64,000 bases of DNA, taken from NCBI RefSeq assembly GCF_000092045.1, contig NC_007761.1, positions 499,001 through 563,000 of the forward strand, written 5' to 3'. The notes under the pieces are model-generated. The model searched no databases, was not told the DNA's origin, and saw nothing but the letters and a program-made list of their open reading frames with translations. Positions within the stretch are counted from its first letter, which is position 1. The number at the start of each line of letters is the position of its first letter. The position numbers and the translations under genes were made by a program. This DNA comes from Rhizobium etli CFN 42 (GTDB lineage: Bacteria; Pseudomonadota; Alphaproteobacteria; Rhizobiales; Rhizobiaceae). Below are positions 8,657-16,182 of this stretch, piece by piece.

Positions 8657-9646
8657 TTACTTGATCTTCGGGTTCAGGAGCGCGTCGATCTTGGGATCCT
8701 TCATGTTCGCCTTGGTGACGAGGTTGGCGCCGGTGTCGACATTCTCAGGAACCTTCTCGCCCTTCGAGACGGCAAGCGCGGTCTTGATGCCGTCATAGCC
8801 CATGCGATAGGGGTCCTGAACGACGAGGCCGGCGATTGCGCCATCCTTGAGGAAGCCCACCGTCTTGTCGTCGCTGTCGAAGCCGATGACCTTGATCTTG
8901 TCGCCGAGCTTGTTTTCGGCGATCGCCTGGCCAACGCCCTGCGCCAGGATCAAGTTCGAGGCGAAGACGCCGACGAGCTTCGGGTTGGCGGTGATGAGGT
9001 CGGTCATCATGTTGAGGCCGGTGGTCGCCTGGCCGTCACCATACTTGTCGGCGATGACCTTCAGGCCGGGATGCTTGGTCTTGATCTGATCCAGGAAGCC
9101 TTCGCGGCGCTGCTCCAGCGAGCCGACGCCTGGAAGATTGGTGAGAATGACGATGTCGCCTTCTTCCTTGCCGGTCATCTCCTTGATGGCGGCGGCAAGG
9201 CCGTCAGCGGCGATGCGCCCGCCCTGGACGTTGTCGGTCGTCAGGAACGACTTGAACGCCTTGGAGTCGGCGCCAGAGTCGATGCCGATGATCGGAACCG
9301 ACTTGGCGGCTTCATCGATCGGCTTGCCGAGCGCCTTGAATTCCGTCGGCGAGATGACGATGGCGGCCGGCTTGCCGGCAACGGCGTTTTCCAGGATCGA
9401 GATCTGGCCGTTGATGTCGGATTCTGCCTGGGCGCCGAGTTCCGGCACGTTGACGCCGAGATCCTTGCCGGCCTTGCGGGCGCCGGCCAGAACGATCTGC
9501 CAGTAGAAGGACGTCGTGTCCTTGACGATGATCGGGATCGTCACATCGGCAGCGAAAGACGTGACCGGCATCGCCGTGGCGATGACGGCGGCGCCTGCCA
9601 ACGCGGTGAAGGCGCGGCGAGACAGAAGGGATTTCACGATGCTCAT
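8657..9646 (-). CDS. Periplasmic sugar-binding protein (RbsB-like, CUT2)
   Basis: A 329-residue binding protein. The start at 9646 (MSIVKSLLSRRAF) is preceded by an AGAGGAGAA ribosome site; the in-frame ATG 39 codons upstream has none. The N-terminus carries SRRAFTALAG and a hydrophobic stretch ending TSFA/ADV, which resembles a Tat signal, though Sec export is also possible. The body matches RbsB-type proteins: TIPIIVKDTTSFYWQ, KPAAIVISPTEFKALGKPID, IGIDSGADSKAF and ALAVSKGEKVPENVDTGANL. It is first in a unit with the ATPase, permease and zinc dehydrogenase, and should define the sugar specificity of the importer. Confidence 0.92.
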   Translation of the reverse strand: MSIVKSLLSRRAFTALAGAAVIATAMPVTSFAADVTIPIIVKDTTSFYWQIVLAGARKAGKDLGVNVPELGAQAESDINGQISILENAVAGKPAAIVISPTEFKALGKPIDEAAKSVPIIGIDSGADSKAFKSFLTTDNVQGGRIAADGLAAAIKEMTGKEEGDIVILTNLPGVGSLEQRREGFLDQIKTKHPGLKVIADKYGDGQATTGLNMMTDLITANPKLVGVFASNLILAQGVGQAIAENKLGDKIKVIGFDSDDKTVGFLKDGAIAGLVVQDPYRMGYDGIKTALAVSKGEKVPENVDTGANLVTKANMKDPKIDALLNPKIK

Positions 9647-9711
9647 AAAGGTTCTCCTCTCAGGATGCGTTCTCCTCCAAATAAACCGGACCGCTGAACG
9701 CAGGCGGACGA

Positions 9712-9727
9712 TTTTTATCGATAAAAA
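9712..9727. promoter_or_regulatory. Perfect 16-bp palindrome upstream of the sugar-binding protein gene
   Basis: TTTTTATCGATAAAAA is a perfect palindrome 66 bp upstream of the binding-protein start. A related AT-rich dyad lies upstream of the UxaA-type gene, so this may be an operator of the linked GntR-type regulator. That link is inference. Confidence 0.5.
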
Positions 9728-9852
9728 ACATTTGCAGGCAGAAGCTAGCCGAGGCGCAATCAAATTGCAAGGGCGTCTGTTGCGCTTTTTTACTCCGGAA
9801 AACTCCTTCCAAGCTACTGATTTTATTTCAATACCACGATAACCTAAAATAG

Positions 9853-10302
9853 CTATCGTCCGAACTCAACCTCATGGGGATGCACGACTCCCTTTTTCAA
9901 AATCAGGTTGCCGTACAGGCGGAATTCCGAGGTCGCGACGATATAGGCGGCCTTGCGAGCCATCGCGTAGAAGGCAAAGCGCTCCACCGGCACAATGCGG
10001 AAATCGCCGGCGCGTTTCGAGACGATCTGCTGGAATTCGGCGCAGACTTCCGGCACGGCCTGCGGGTCGCCGACCACCTCCATCCGCCATGCCGTTTCCG
10101 GCACGAAAGTATCGAGCGGCATATGGGTCAGGATCGCCTCGGCCATCCCGGTGGCGCTGACGCCGTCGGCGCGAATGACCGGCGGGCCCATCGAACCGGA
10201 GGGAAAATTGGCGTCCGATATGACGATGTCGTCGCCATGCCCCATCGTCTTCAGCGCATGGAGCAGGTCGGGCCCGAGCAGCGGATGAATACCTCTCAGC
10301 AT
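9853..10302 (-). CDS. fucU: L-fucose mutarotase-like protein (RbsD/FucU family)
   Basis: A 149-residue protein that follows E. coli FucU closely: MLRGIHPLLGPDLL at the N-terminus, MGHGDDIVISDANFP (about residues 20-34), SMGPPVIRADG, a central VERFAFYAMARKA and C-terminal YGNLILKKGVVHP. The conserved His of GHGD and the Tyr of YGN are present. FucU interconverts the anomers of L-fucose; RbsD acts on ribose pyranose. SMGPPVIRADG and RFAFY favour FucU over RbsD. It is the third gene of a unit with the UxaA-type dehydratase and the aldo/keto reductase, 9 bp after the latter. This is the strongest pointer that the locus handles fucose or a related 6-deoxysugar. Confidence 0.9.
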   Translation of the reverse strand: MLRGIHPLLGPDLLHALKTMGHGDDIVISDANFPSGSMGPPVIRADGVSATGMAEAILTHMPLDTFVPETAWRMEVVGDPQAVPEVCAEFQQIVSKRAGDFRIVPVERFAFYAMARKAAYIVATSEFRLYGNLILKKGVVHPHEVEFGR

Positions 10303-10311
10303 AGTGTCTCC

Positions 10312-11331
10312 TCAGACCCGGACCGCTTCGGCGCCGAGCGGCGGCGCGGTGAGCGTATAGGGCTCGAATTCGGCAAAGATGCCCTCTGCAAGCGGCGGCT
10401 CGACGATTTCCATGTTGCGCGTCAGGCTCGACGGCTTGGCGGTGCCGATCAGCACCGAGGCGACGATCGGGTCGCGCAGCGGAAACTGCATGGCAGCGGC
10501 CGCGAGCGGCACGCCGTGGCGCTTGGCGATCGCCTCCATGGCGCCGACCTTGGCAAGCACGTCCGCATCGGCCGGCATATAATCGAAATGCGAGCCCGGC
10601 ACCGGGCCGGTGGCGAGAATGCCCGAGTTGAAGACGCCGCCGACCACGAGCGAGGTGCCCTTCTGCCGGCAGAGCGGCAGCAGTTCGTCGACCGCCGAAC
10701 GGTCGAGCAGCGTATAGCGGCCGGCGAGCAGGATGCAGTCTAGATCGGCATGGCGCATGACGTCGAGGCAGACGGGCACTTCGTTGACGCCGAGGCCGAA
10801 GGCGGAGATCGCGCCTGAGGATTTCAGCTCTTCCAGCGCCTTCACGCCGGAATCGAGCAGCTGCTTCTGATAGACCGCGTTCTTTGCGGCGCCATGCGTA
10901 TAGACGCCGATATCGTGGACGTAGAGAATGTCGATGCGGTTGAGGCCGAGACGGGCATAGCTGAACTCGACCGAGCGCATGATGCCGTCATAGGAATAGT
11001 CGTAATCGGCATCGAAGGAGAGCGGATCGACATAGCTGTAATCCGGCACCGTCCCCGTCGGCACCGGCCGCAGCAGCCGGCCGACCTTGGTGGAGAGCAC
11101 GTAGGAGCCATCCGACTGGTCGCGCAGGAAATCGCCGACGCGCCGTTCGGCAAGGCCGAGCCCATACCAGGGCGCGACGTCGAAATAGCGGATGCCGCTG
11201 TCCCAGGCGGCCTGCAGCGTTTCCATCGCCTGTTCACGCGGACATGCGCGGTAGAGGCCGCCGAGGGGAGCTGCGCCGTAGCTGATCTCGGTCACCTCAA
11301 GCCCGGTCTTGCCGATCCGTCTCGTCTTCAT
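10312..11331 (-). CDS. Aldo/keto reductase, L-fucose/D-threo-aldose dehydrogenase type
   Basis: A 339-residue aldo/keto reductase. The start is placed at 11331 (MKTRRIGKTG), with AGGGGG five bases upstream; a second ATG immediately precedes it at 11334. The AKR fold is shown by LGGLYRAC, GIRYFDVAPWYGLGLAERRV (catalytic Asp and Tyr) and VLSTKVGRLL (catalytic Lys), with the catalytic His near YVHDIG. The C-terminal half has AAAMQFPLRDPIVASVLIGT. It resembles Pseudomonas-type L-fucose dehydrogenase and D-threo-aldose 1-dehydrogenase, which oxidise the sugar to its lactone with NAD(P). The adjacent FucU supports fucose as substrate. No lactonase gene is seen nearby. Confidence 0.87.
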   Translation of the reverse strand: MKTRRIGKTGLEVTEISYGAAPLGGLYRACPREQAMETLQAAWDSGIRYFDVAPWYGLGLAERRVGDFLRDQSDGSYVLSTKVGRLLRPVPTGTVPDYSYVDPLSFDADYDYSYDGIMRSVEFSYARLGLNRIDILYVHDIGVYTHGAAKNAVYQKQLLDSGVKALEELKSSGAISAFGLGVNEVPVCLDVMRHADLDCILLAGRYTLLDRSAVDELLPLCRQKGTSLVVGGVFNSGILATGPVPGSHFDYMPADADVLAKVGAMEAIAKRHGVPLAAAAMQFPLRDPIVASVLIGTAKPSSLTRNMEIVEPPLAEGIFAEFEPYTLTAPPLGAEAVRV

Positions 11332-11377
11332 CATGCCCCCTGGGAATTGCATAAAAACAAAAGCTTAGCATCGAAAT

Positions 11378-12880
11378 CTAGAGCGTTGCGCCGAGATGCC
11401 AAGGCACGAATTCGTTATCGCCGTAACCGAAGATCTCGCTCTTGGTCTTCTTGCCGGAGGCCGTGTCGACGATCAGGTGGAAGATCTCGCGGCCTTTGCC
11501 GCTGATCGTCGCATCACCCGTCGCGATCGTGCCGCAATCGATGTCCATGTCCTCTTCCATCGAGGCATAGAGGGCCGAATTGCTCGACAGCTTCAAGGAC
11601 GGCGCCGGCCGGCAGCCGAAGCAGCTGCCGCGCCCTGTCGTAAAGGCGATCATATTGGCCCCGCCGGCCACTTGGCCGGTCGCCGAGACCGGGTCATAGC
11701 CGGGGGTATCCATGAAGACCAGGCCGGGGGCTGTCACCCGCTCGGCATAACCATAGACCGCCGTCAGCGGCGAGCGGCCACCCTTGGCAACCGCGCCGAG
11801 CGACTTTTCCAGGATGGTGGTGAGACCGCCGCGCTTGTTGCCGGGCGACGGGTTGTTGTCGAGCGAGGCGCCGTGCAAGGCGACATAGTCTTCCCACCAG
11901 GCGATTTTCTCGTCGAGCTTTCTCGCCACCTCGTCGTTGACGGCGCGGCTGCGCAGCAGATGCTCGGCACCATAGATTTCCGAGGTCTCCGACAGGATCG
12001 CCGTGCCGCCGGCCGCCGCCAGGAGATCGGCGGCGACGCCGAGCGCCGGATTGGCAGTGATGCCGGAAAAGCCGTCCGAACCGCCGCATTGCAATCCGAT
12101 GATGATCTCGCCGATCGAGATCGGCACCCGCTTCTCCTTGCCGACATCGGCGGCGATCTCGCGCAGCACGCCCATGGCGCGCTCGACCGCCCGGCGCGAA
12201 CCGCCGGCGTCCTGGATGTTGAAATGCCGCTTCGAGGCGCCCGCACCACTCTGGCCGTAAAGCGTCAGCTGGTTGACCTCGCAGCCGAGGCCGATCATCA
12301 GCACGCCGCCGAAATTCACATGTCTGGTATAGCCGGCAAGCGTGCGGTGCAGCACGTTCATGCCGTCGCCGGTCGAGCTCATGCCGCAGCCCTGGTCATG
12401 AACGATCGGCACGAAACCGTCGATACCGTCGTAATGCGGCAGGATCGTCCGGTTCGCCTCGTCGGCGATCGCCCGGCAGACGGTGGTGGAACAGTTCACG
12501 CTGGCGATGATGCCGATATAGTTTCGTGTCGCCGCCCGTCCGTCGGCGCGGCGATACCCCATGAAGGTGCGCGCCTTGTCTTCGGCGGTTGCTGTTTCGG
12601 GCGCCGAATTGGCAGTGGCGGCGAGCCGGTCGTTTTCAAAATGCAGATTATGGCTGTGCACATGCTCGCCGGCCTTGACCTCGGCGGTGGTGCGGCCGAT
12701 CGCCTGTCCGTACTTCACCACGGCGGAACCGAGGGGAATATCGGCGATTGCCACCTTGTGGCCCGGCTCGATCTTCTGGCGGGCTGCAATGCCGGCAACC
12801 GTCGAGCCCTCGGCGATGGCGGCCGTTGCGACCGCGACATTGTCGCCGGCCGACAGGATGATCCAAGGCTGTTTGTCCAA
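11378..12880 (-). CDS. UxaA family sugar-acid dehydratase (altronate hydrolase-like)
   Basis: A 500-residue protein with an N-terminal SAF domain (about residues 8-75, IILSAGDNVAVATAAI) and a long UxaA catalytic region. Family motifs include RADGRAATRNYIGII, VHDQGCGMSSTGDG, IGLQCGGSDGFSGITANPAL and TTGRGSCFGCRPAPSLKLSS. The cysteines in CGGSD and GSCFGC are those expected for the metal site. UxaA dehydrates D-altronate; related enzymes act on galactarate and other sugar acids. Here it heads an operon with a fucose-dehydrogenase-like AKR and FucU, so a role as L-fuconate (or galactonate) dehydratase is plausible but unproven. It is divergent from the GntR-type regulator. Confidence 0.88.
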   Translation of the reverse strand: MDKQPWIILSAGDNVAVATAAIAEGSTVAGIAARQKIEPGHKVAIADIPLGSAVVKYGQAIGRTTAEVKAGEHVHSHNLHFENDRLAATANSAPETATAEDKARTFMGYRRADGRAATRNYIGIIASVNCSTTVCRAIADEANRTILPHYDGIDGFVPIVHDQGCGMSSTGDGMNVLHRTLAGYTRHVNFGGVLMIGLGCEVNQLTLYGQSGAGASKRHFNIQDAGGSRRAVERAMGVLREIAADVGKEKRVPISIGEIIIGLQCGGSDGFSGITANPALGVAADLLAAAGGTAILSETSEIYGAEHLLRSRAVNDEVARKLDEKIAWWEDYVALHGASLDNNPSPGNKRGGLTTILEKSLGAVAKGGRSPLTAVYGYAERVTAPGLVFMDTPGYDPVSATGQVAGGANMIAFTTGRGSCFGCRPAPSLKLSSNSALYASMEEDMDIDCGTIATGDATISGKGREIFHLIVDTASGKKTKSEIFGYGDNEFVPWHLGATL

Positions 12881-12931
12881 TCTCTTCTCCCTGAAGGAAA
12901 CGCTCGCTGCATCGGCGAATGCGATTGATTT

Positions 12932-12953
12932 TGTTTTTTATCTACAATAAACA
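12932..12953. promoter_or_regulatory. AT-rich imperfect dyad between uxaA-type and gntR-type genes
   Basis: TGTTTTTTATCTACAATAAACA is here, with TGTTT/AAACA outer arms. It is about 50 bp from the uxaA-type start and shares the TTTTTATC half with the palindrome at 9712-9727. It is a candidate operator for the adjacent regulator; symmetry in the centre is weak. Confidence 0.4.
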
Positions 12954-13116
12954 TTTTCAAGTCAACGGGAATATTGATCCTGTGGACGAGGGAGGCAATG
13001 CGCCGCAGACGATCGGAAATACGCTAATAGTTTTTTCAACAAACTCCGGTCGGGCGCCTTTTCGCTTCTGAAGCGGAACGGCAATCCCGGCACGCGGGCG
13101 GAAAGCGGGGGATCTG

Positions 13117-14016
13117 ATGGCAAGGCAGAACACGGTCTTCAAGGAAGCATACAACAGGTATGCCGCGGCCCTGCGCACGGATACGGCGCTGCCGTCGGAA
13201 CCGGAGATCGCCGCCCAGCTCGGCGTCAGCCGTTCCACCGCGCGTGCCATCCTCACCCGCCTCAGCGATGAAGGCATCATCCGCTGGAACAAACGTCAGA
13301 AGATCGTGCTGCGCGAGCCCACCGACCGCGACCTCTTCCCCTCCGAAGAGACGGATTCGCTGCATGACATCATCGAGCGCAGCTTCATGCGGCGCATCCT
13401 GGCCGATGACGCTGCTCCCGGCATGCAGATCAACGAGCTGGAGCTTGCCCGCGAGATCGGCACCGGCACGACGAGCGTGCGCGAATTCCTGATCCGCTTC
13501 TCCCGCTTCGGACTGATCGAGAAGCGGCCGAACAGCCATTGGACGCTGAAGGGCTTCACCCGCGAATTTGCGCTCGAGCTTGCCGATGTCCGCGAAATGT
13601 TCGAACTGCATTCCGCCGCCGAATTCGGGCGGCTTCCCCGCGACAATCAGGCCTGGGCCGATCTTGCCGCCATGCGCGAGGAGCATGTCGCCATGCTTGC
13701 CGACATCAACCAGCGCTTCAAGGATTTCTCCGTCCTTGACGAGCGCTTCCACTTGCTGATCCACCGCGCTTCGAAGAACCGCTTCATCGCTGATTTCTAC
13801 GATGCGATCGCCATCATCTTCCACTATCACTATCAGTGGAACAAGACCGCCGCCCGCGAGCGCAACGAGCGCGCCATCCACGAACATCTCGATTATATCG
13901 CCGCACTGGAATCCGGCGACCAGGCAGCGATCGGGAAGGCCTGCCGCGTCCATTTGCGCTCCGCCCGTCAGACCCTGCTGCAATCTCTGCCGCAGAATGC
14001 GACCGAGAGCGCGTGA
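13117..14016 (+). CDS. GntR-type regulator with two wHTH modules and a C-terminal FCD domain
   Basis: A 299-residue regulator. Residues about 20-65 form a GntR winged helix (ALPSEPEIAAQLGVSRSTAR, then GIIRW). Residues about 85-145 form a second GntR-like module (GMQINELELAREIGTGTTSV, then RFGLIEKRPNSHW). The C-terminal half (about 155-285) is an FCD effector domain, with ADVREMFELHSA, DERFHLLIHRAS and HYHYQW; the His and Asp/Arg residues that usually bind metal or ligand are present. Ordinary FadR-type proteins are about 230 residues with one wHTH. It is transcribed divergently from the uxaA-AKR-fucU unit and is the obvious candidate repressor of both sugar operons, with a sugar acid as likely inducer. 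Confidence 0.88.
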   Translation: MARQNTVFKEAYNRYAAALRTDTALPSEPEIAAQLGVSRSTARAILTRLSDEGIIRWNKRQKIVLREPTDRDLFPSEETDSLHDIIERSFMRRILADDAAPGMQINELELAREIGTGTTSVREFLIRFSRFGLIEKRPNSHWTLKGFTREFALELADVREMFELHSAAEFGRLPRDNQAWADLAAMREEHVAMLADINQRFKDFSVLDERFHLLIHRASKNRFIADFYDAIAIIFHYHYQWNKTAARERNERAIHEHLDYIAALESGDQAAIGKACRVHLRSARQTLLQSLPQNATESA

Positions 14017-14226
14017 GGTAAGAGAAGCGCGACACGGCACAACACCAACGACGGCTGACCTCCCCAGGCCGTGAATCGTCCGTTGGAACTTGCACATTTA
14101 AAAATCCATCACGCTATGTCGGCAAAACTCAGGGTTGATCCGACTGCTGCGCCTCGTCGCCTTGAGACCTGCGATACCGCGTCCGGCATCGGCGCCATGA
14201 AACCTTCTGATTTGTAAGCCGTTATC

Positions 14227-16182
14227 GTGCCTATGACCGACGTTAAAATCACACCGAAATCGGTCGACGGCACCGAGGAGCACGGTGCCGAGAAGTCGCG
14301 CCAGGAGAAGGCATCGACTGTCGAGGTCGCACCGCCGCCAGATGTCATCGAACCAAGTCAGAACCTCACGCCTGAGGAGGCCGAGCAGGCGCGCAAGCGA
14401 TATTTGCTGAGGCGTTTCTGGATCAGCGCCCGCTGCTACTGGGGCAGCAGTGGCGACAAGCTCGCCTGGCCGTGCTCGATCGGTCTGTTGATGATGATCT
14501 GCATGAATGTCGGCTTCCAATATGGGATCAATCGCTGGAACCGCGGCATCTTCGACGCCATAGAGCGACACGACGCCGGCACCGTCTACTACCTGAGCGC
14601 CGTCTTCGTGCCGCTTGTGCTCGGAAGCGTCGCGCTTGTCACCGCGCAAGTCTATGTTCGCATGATGATCCAGCGCCGCTGGCGCTCCTGGCTGACGAAG
14701 GCGGTGATCACGCGCTGGCTGGCCAACGGTCGTTATTATCAGCTGAACCTCATCGGCGGCGACCACAAGAATCCTGAGGCGCGCATCTCGGAGGATTTGC
14801 GGATCGCTACCGAAGCGCCGGTCGACTTCATCGCCGGCGTCATCGCCGCCTTTCTGTCGGCTTCGACCTTCATCGTCGTGCTGTGGACGATCGGCGGAGC
14901 GCTGACGCTGCCGCTCGCCGGGTCGACCATCACCATTCCCGGTTTTCTCGTCGTCACTGCGGTGCTCTATGCCGTGATCACCTCAACTGTGATCGCGGTC
15001 ATCGGCCGCCATTTCGTCCAGGTCTCGGAGGTCAAGAACCAGGTGGAGGCCGAGCTTCGCTACACATTGACCCGTGTGCGCGAAAACGGTGAGAGCATCG
15101 CCCTGCTCGGCGGCGAGGACGAGGAGCGTAGCGACCTCGACAGGACATTTTCCAATGTGCTCAGGCAATGGGCCCTGCTTGCGCGCCAGCACATGCGCAC
15201 GACCTTCGTCTCGCACGGATCGATGCTGATTGCTCCTGTTGTGCCGCTCCTGCTATGCGCGCCGAAATTTCTCGCAGGCGGAATGACGCTTGGCGAGGTC
15301 ATGCAGGCAGCCTCCGCCTTTGCCATCGTTCAGACGGCGTTCGGATGGCTGGTCGACAACTACCCACGTCTTGCTGACTGGAACGCCTGCGCGCGACGCG
15401 TCGCCTCGCTGATGATGTCGCTCGACGGCCTCGAGCGAGCCGAGCAGAGCGACGTTCTGGGACGCATCCGGCATGGTAAAACCAAGGGCAATGCGATCCT
15501 GAACTTGAACGATCTCTCGGTGTCTCTCGACGACGGCACCGCGGTGGTCAAGGAAACCCAGGTCGAGATCGCGCCGGGCGAGCGGGTGCTCGTGGCAGGC
15601 GAATCCGGCTCGGGCAAGAGCACGCTGGTGCGAGCCATCGCCGGTCTTTGGCCCTGGGGTCACGGCAGCGTCGATTTCCACGGCGACCGGCGCTTGTTCA
15701 TGCTGCCGCAGCGGCCCTATATCCCGTCCGGGACGCTTCGGCGCGCGGTGGCCTATCCCCGTGCCGCCGACAGCTGGACGCTGGAGGAAATCAAGGCGGC
15801 CCTTGCCAAGGTGGGGCTGGATTATCTGAGCGAGAAGATCGAGGAAGAAGCGCCGTGGGACCAGATCCTGTCGGGTGGCGAAAAGCAGCGGCTCGCCTTT
15901 GCGCGGCTGCTGCTGCACACCCCCGATATCATCGTGCTCGACGAAGCGACCTCGGCACTCGACGAGAAGAGCCAGGACAGGATGATGGAGATGGTGATCG
16001 ACGAATTGCCGGCGGCGACCATCATCAGCGTGGCGCATCGCGCCGAACTGGAAGCCTTCCACAGCCGCAAGATCACCTTGGAGCGGCGTGAGGGCGGCGC
16101 AAAGCTCGTCAGCGATATCGATCTCGTCCCGCGCAAGGGAAGACGAAACCTGATCCTGCGCGTTTTGGACAACCGCCGCTAA
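14227..16182 (+). CDS. ABC transporter, fused membrane and ATPase domains (YddA/BacA-related)
   Basis: A 651-residue half-transporter. A cytoplasmic N-terminal tail of about 70 residues is followed by a membrane domain (about 75-400) with SbmA/BacA-type text: NRWNRGIFDAIERHD, RWRSWLTKAVITRWL and NPEARISEDLR. The ATPase domain (about 430-640) has Walker A GESGSGKST, signature LSGGEKQRLAFARLLL and Walker B IIVLDEATSALDE. It resembles E. coli YddA and ABCD-type exporters/importers. BacA relatives in rhizobia take up peptides and affect very-long-chain fatty acids, but BacA itself lacks an ATPase, so the substrate here is open. Its stop codon overlaps that of the convergent MFS gene. Confidence 0.88.
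   Translation: MPMTDVKITPKSVDGTEEHGAEKSRQEKASTVEVAPPPDVIEPSQNLTPEEAEQARKRYLLRRFWISARCYWGSSGDKLAWPCSIGLLMMICMNVGFQYGINRWNRGIFDAIERHDAGTVYYLSAVFVPLVLGSVALVTAQVYVRMMIQRRWRSWLTKAVITRWLANGRYYQLNLIGGDHKNPEARISEDLRIATEAPVDFIAGVIAAFLSASTFIVVLWTIGGALTLPLAGSTITIPGFLVVTAVLYAVITSTVIAVIGRHFVQVSEVKNQVEAELRYTLTRVRENGESIALLGGEDEERSDLDRTFSNVLRQWALLARQHMRTTFVSHGSMLIAPVVPLLLCAPKFLAGGMTLGEVMQAASAFAIVQTAFGWLVDNYPRLADWNACARRVASLMMSLDGLERAEQSDVLGRIRHGKTKGNAILNLNDLSVSLDDGTAVVKETQVEIAPGERVLVAGESGSGKSTLVRAIAGLWPWGHGSVDFHGDRRLFMLPQRPYIPSGTLRRAVAYPRAADSWTLEEIKAALAKVGLDYLSEKIEEEAPWDQILSGGEKQRLAFARLLLHTPDIIVLDEATSALDEKSQDRMMEMVIDELPAATIISVAHRAELEAFHSRKITLERREGGAKLVSDIDLVPRKGRRNLILRVLDNRR

Noticed and set aside
9853..10302. 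RbsD (ribose pyranase) as the name of the small mutarotase.
   Set aside because: SMGPPVIRADG and RFAFY follow FucU more closely, and a fucose-dehydrogenase-like gene is adjacent.
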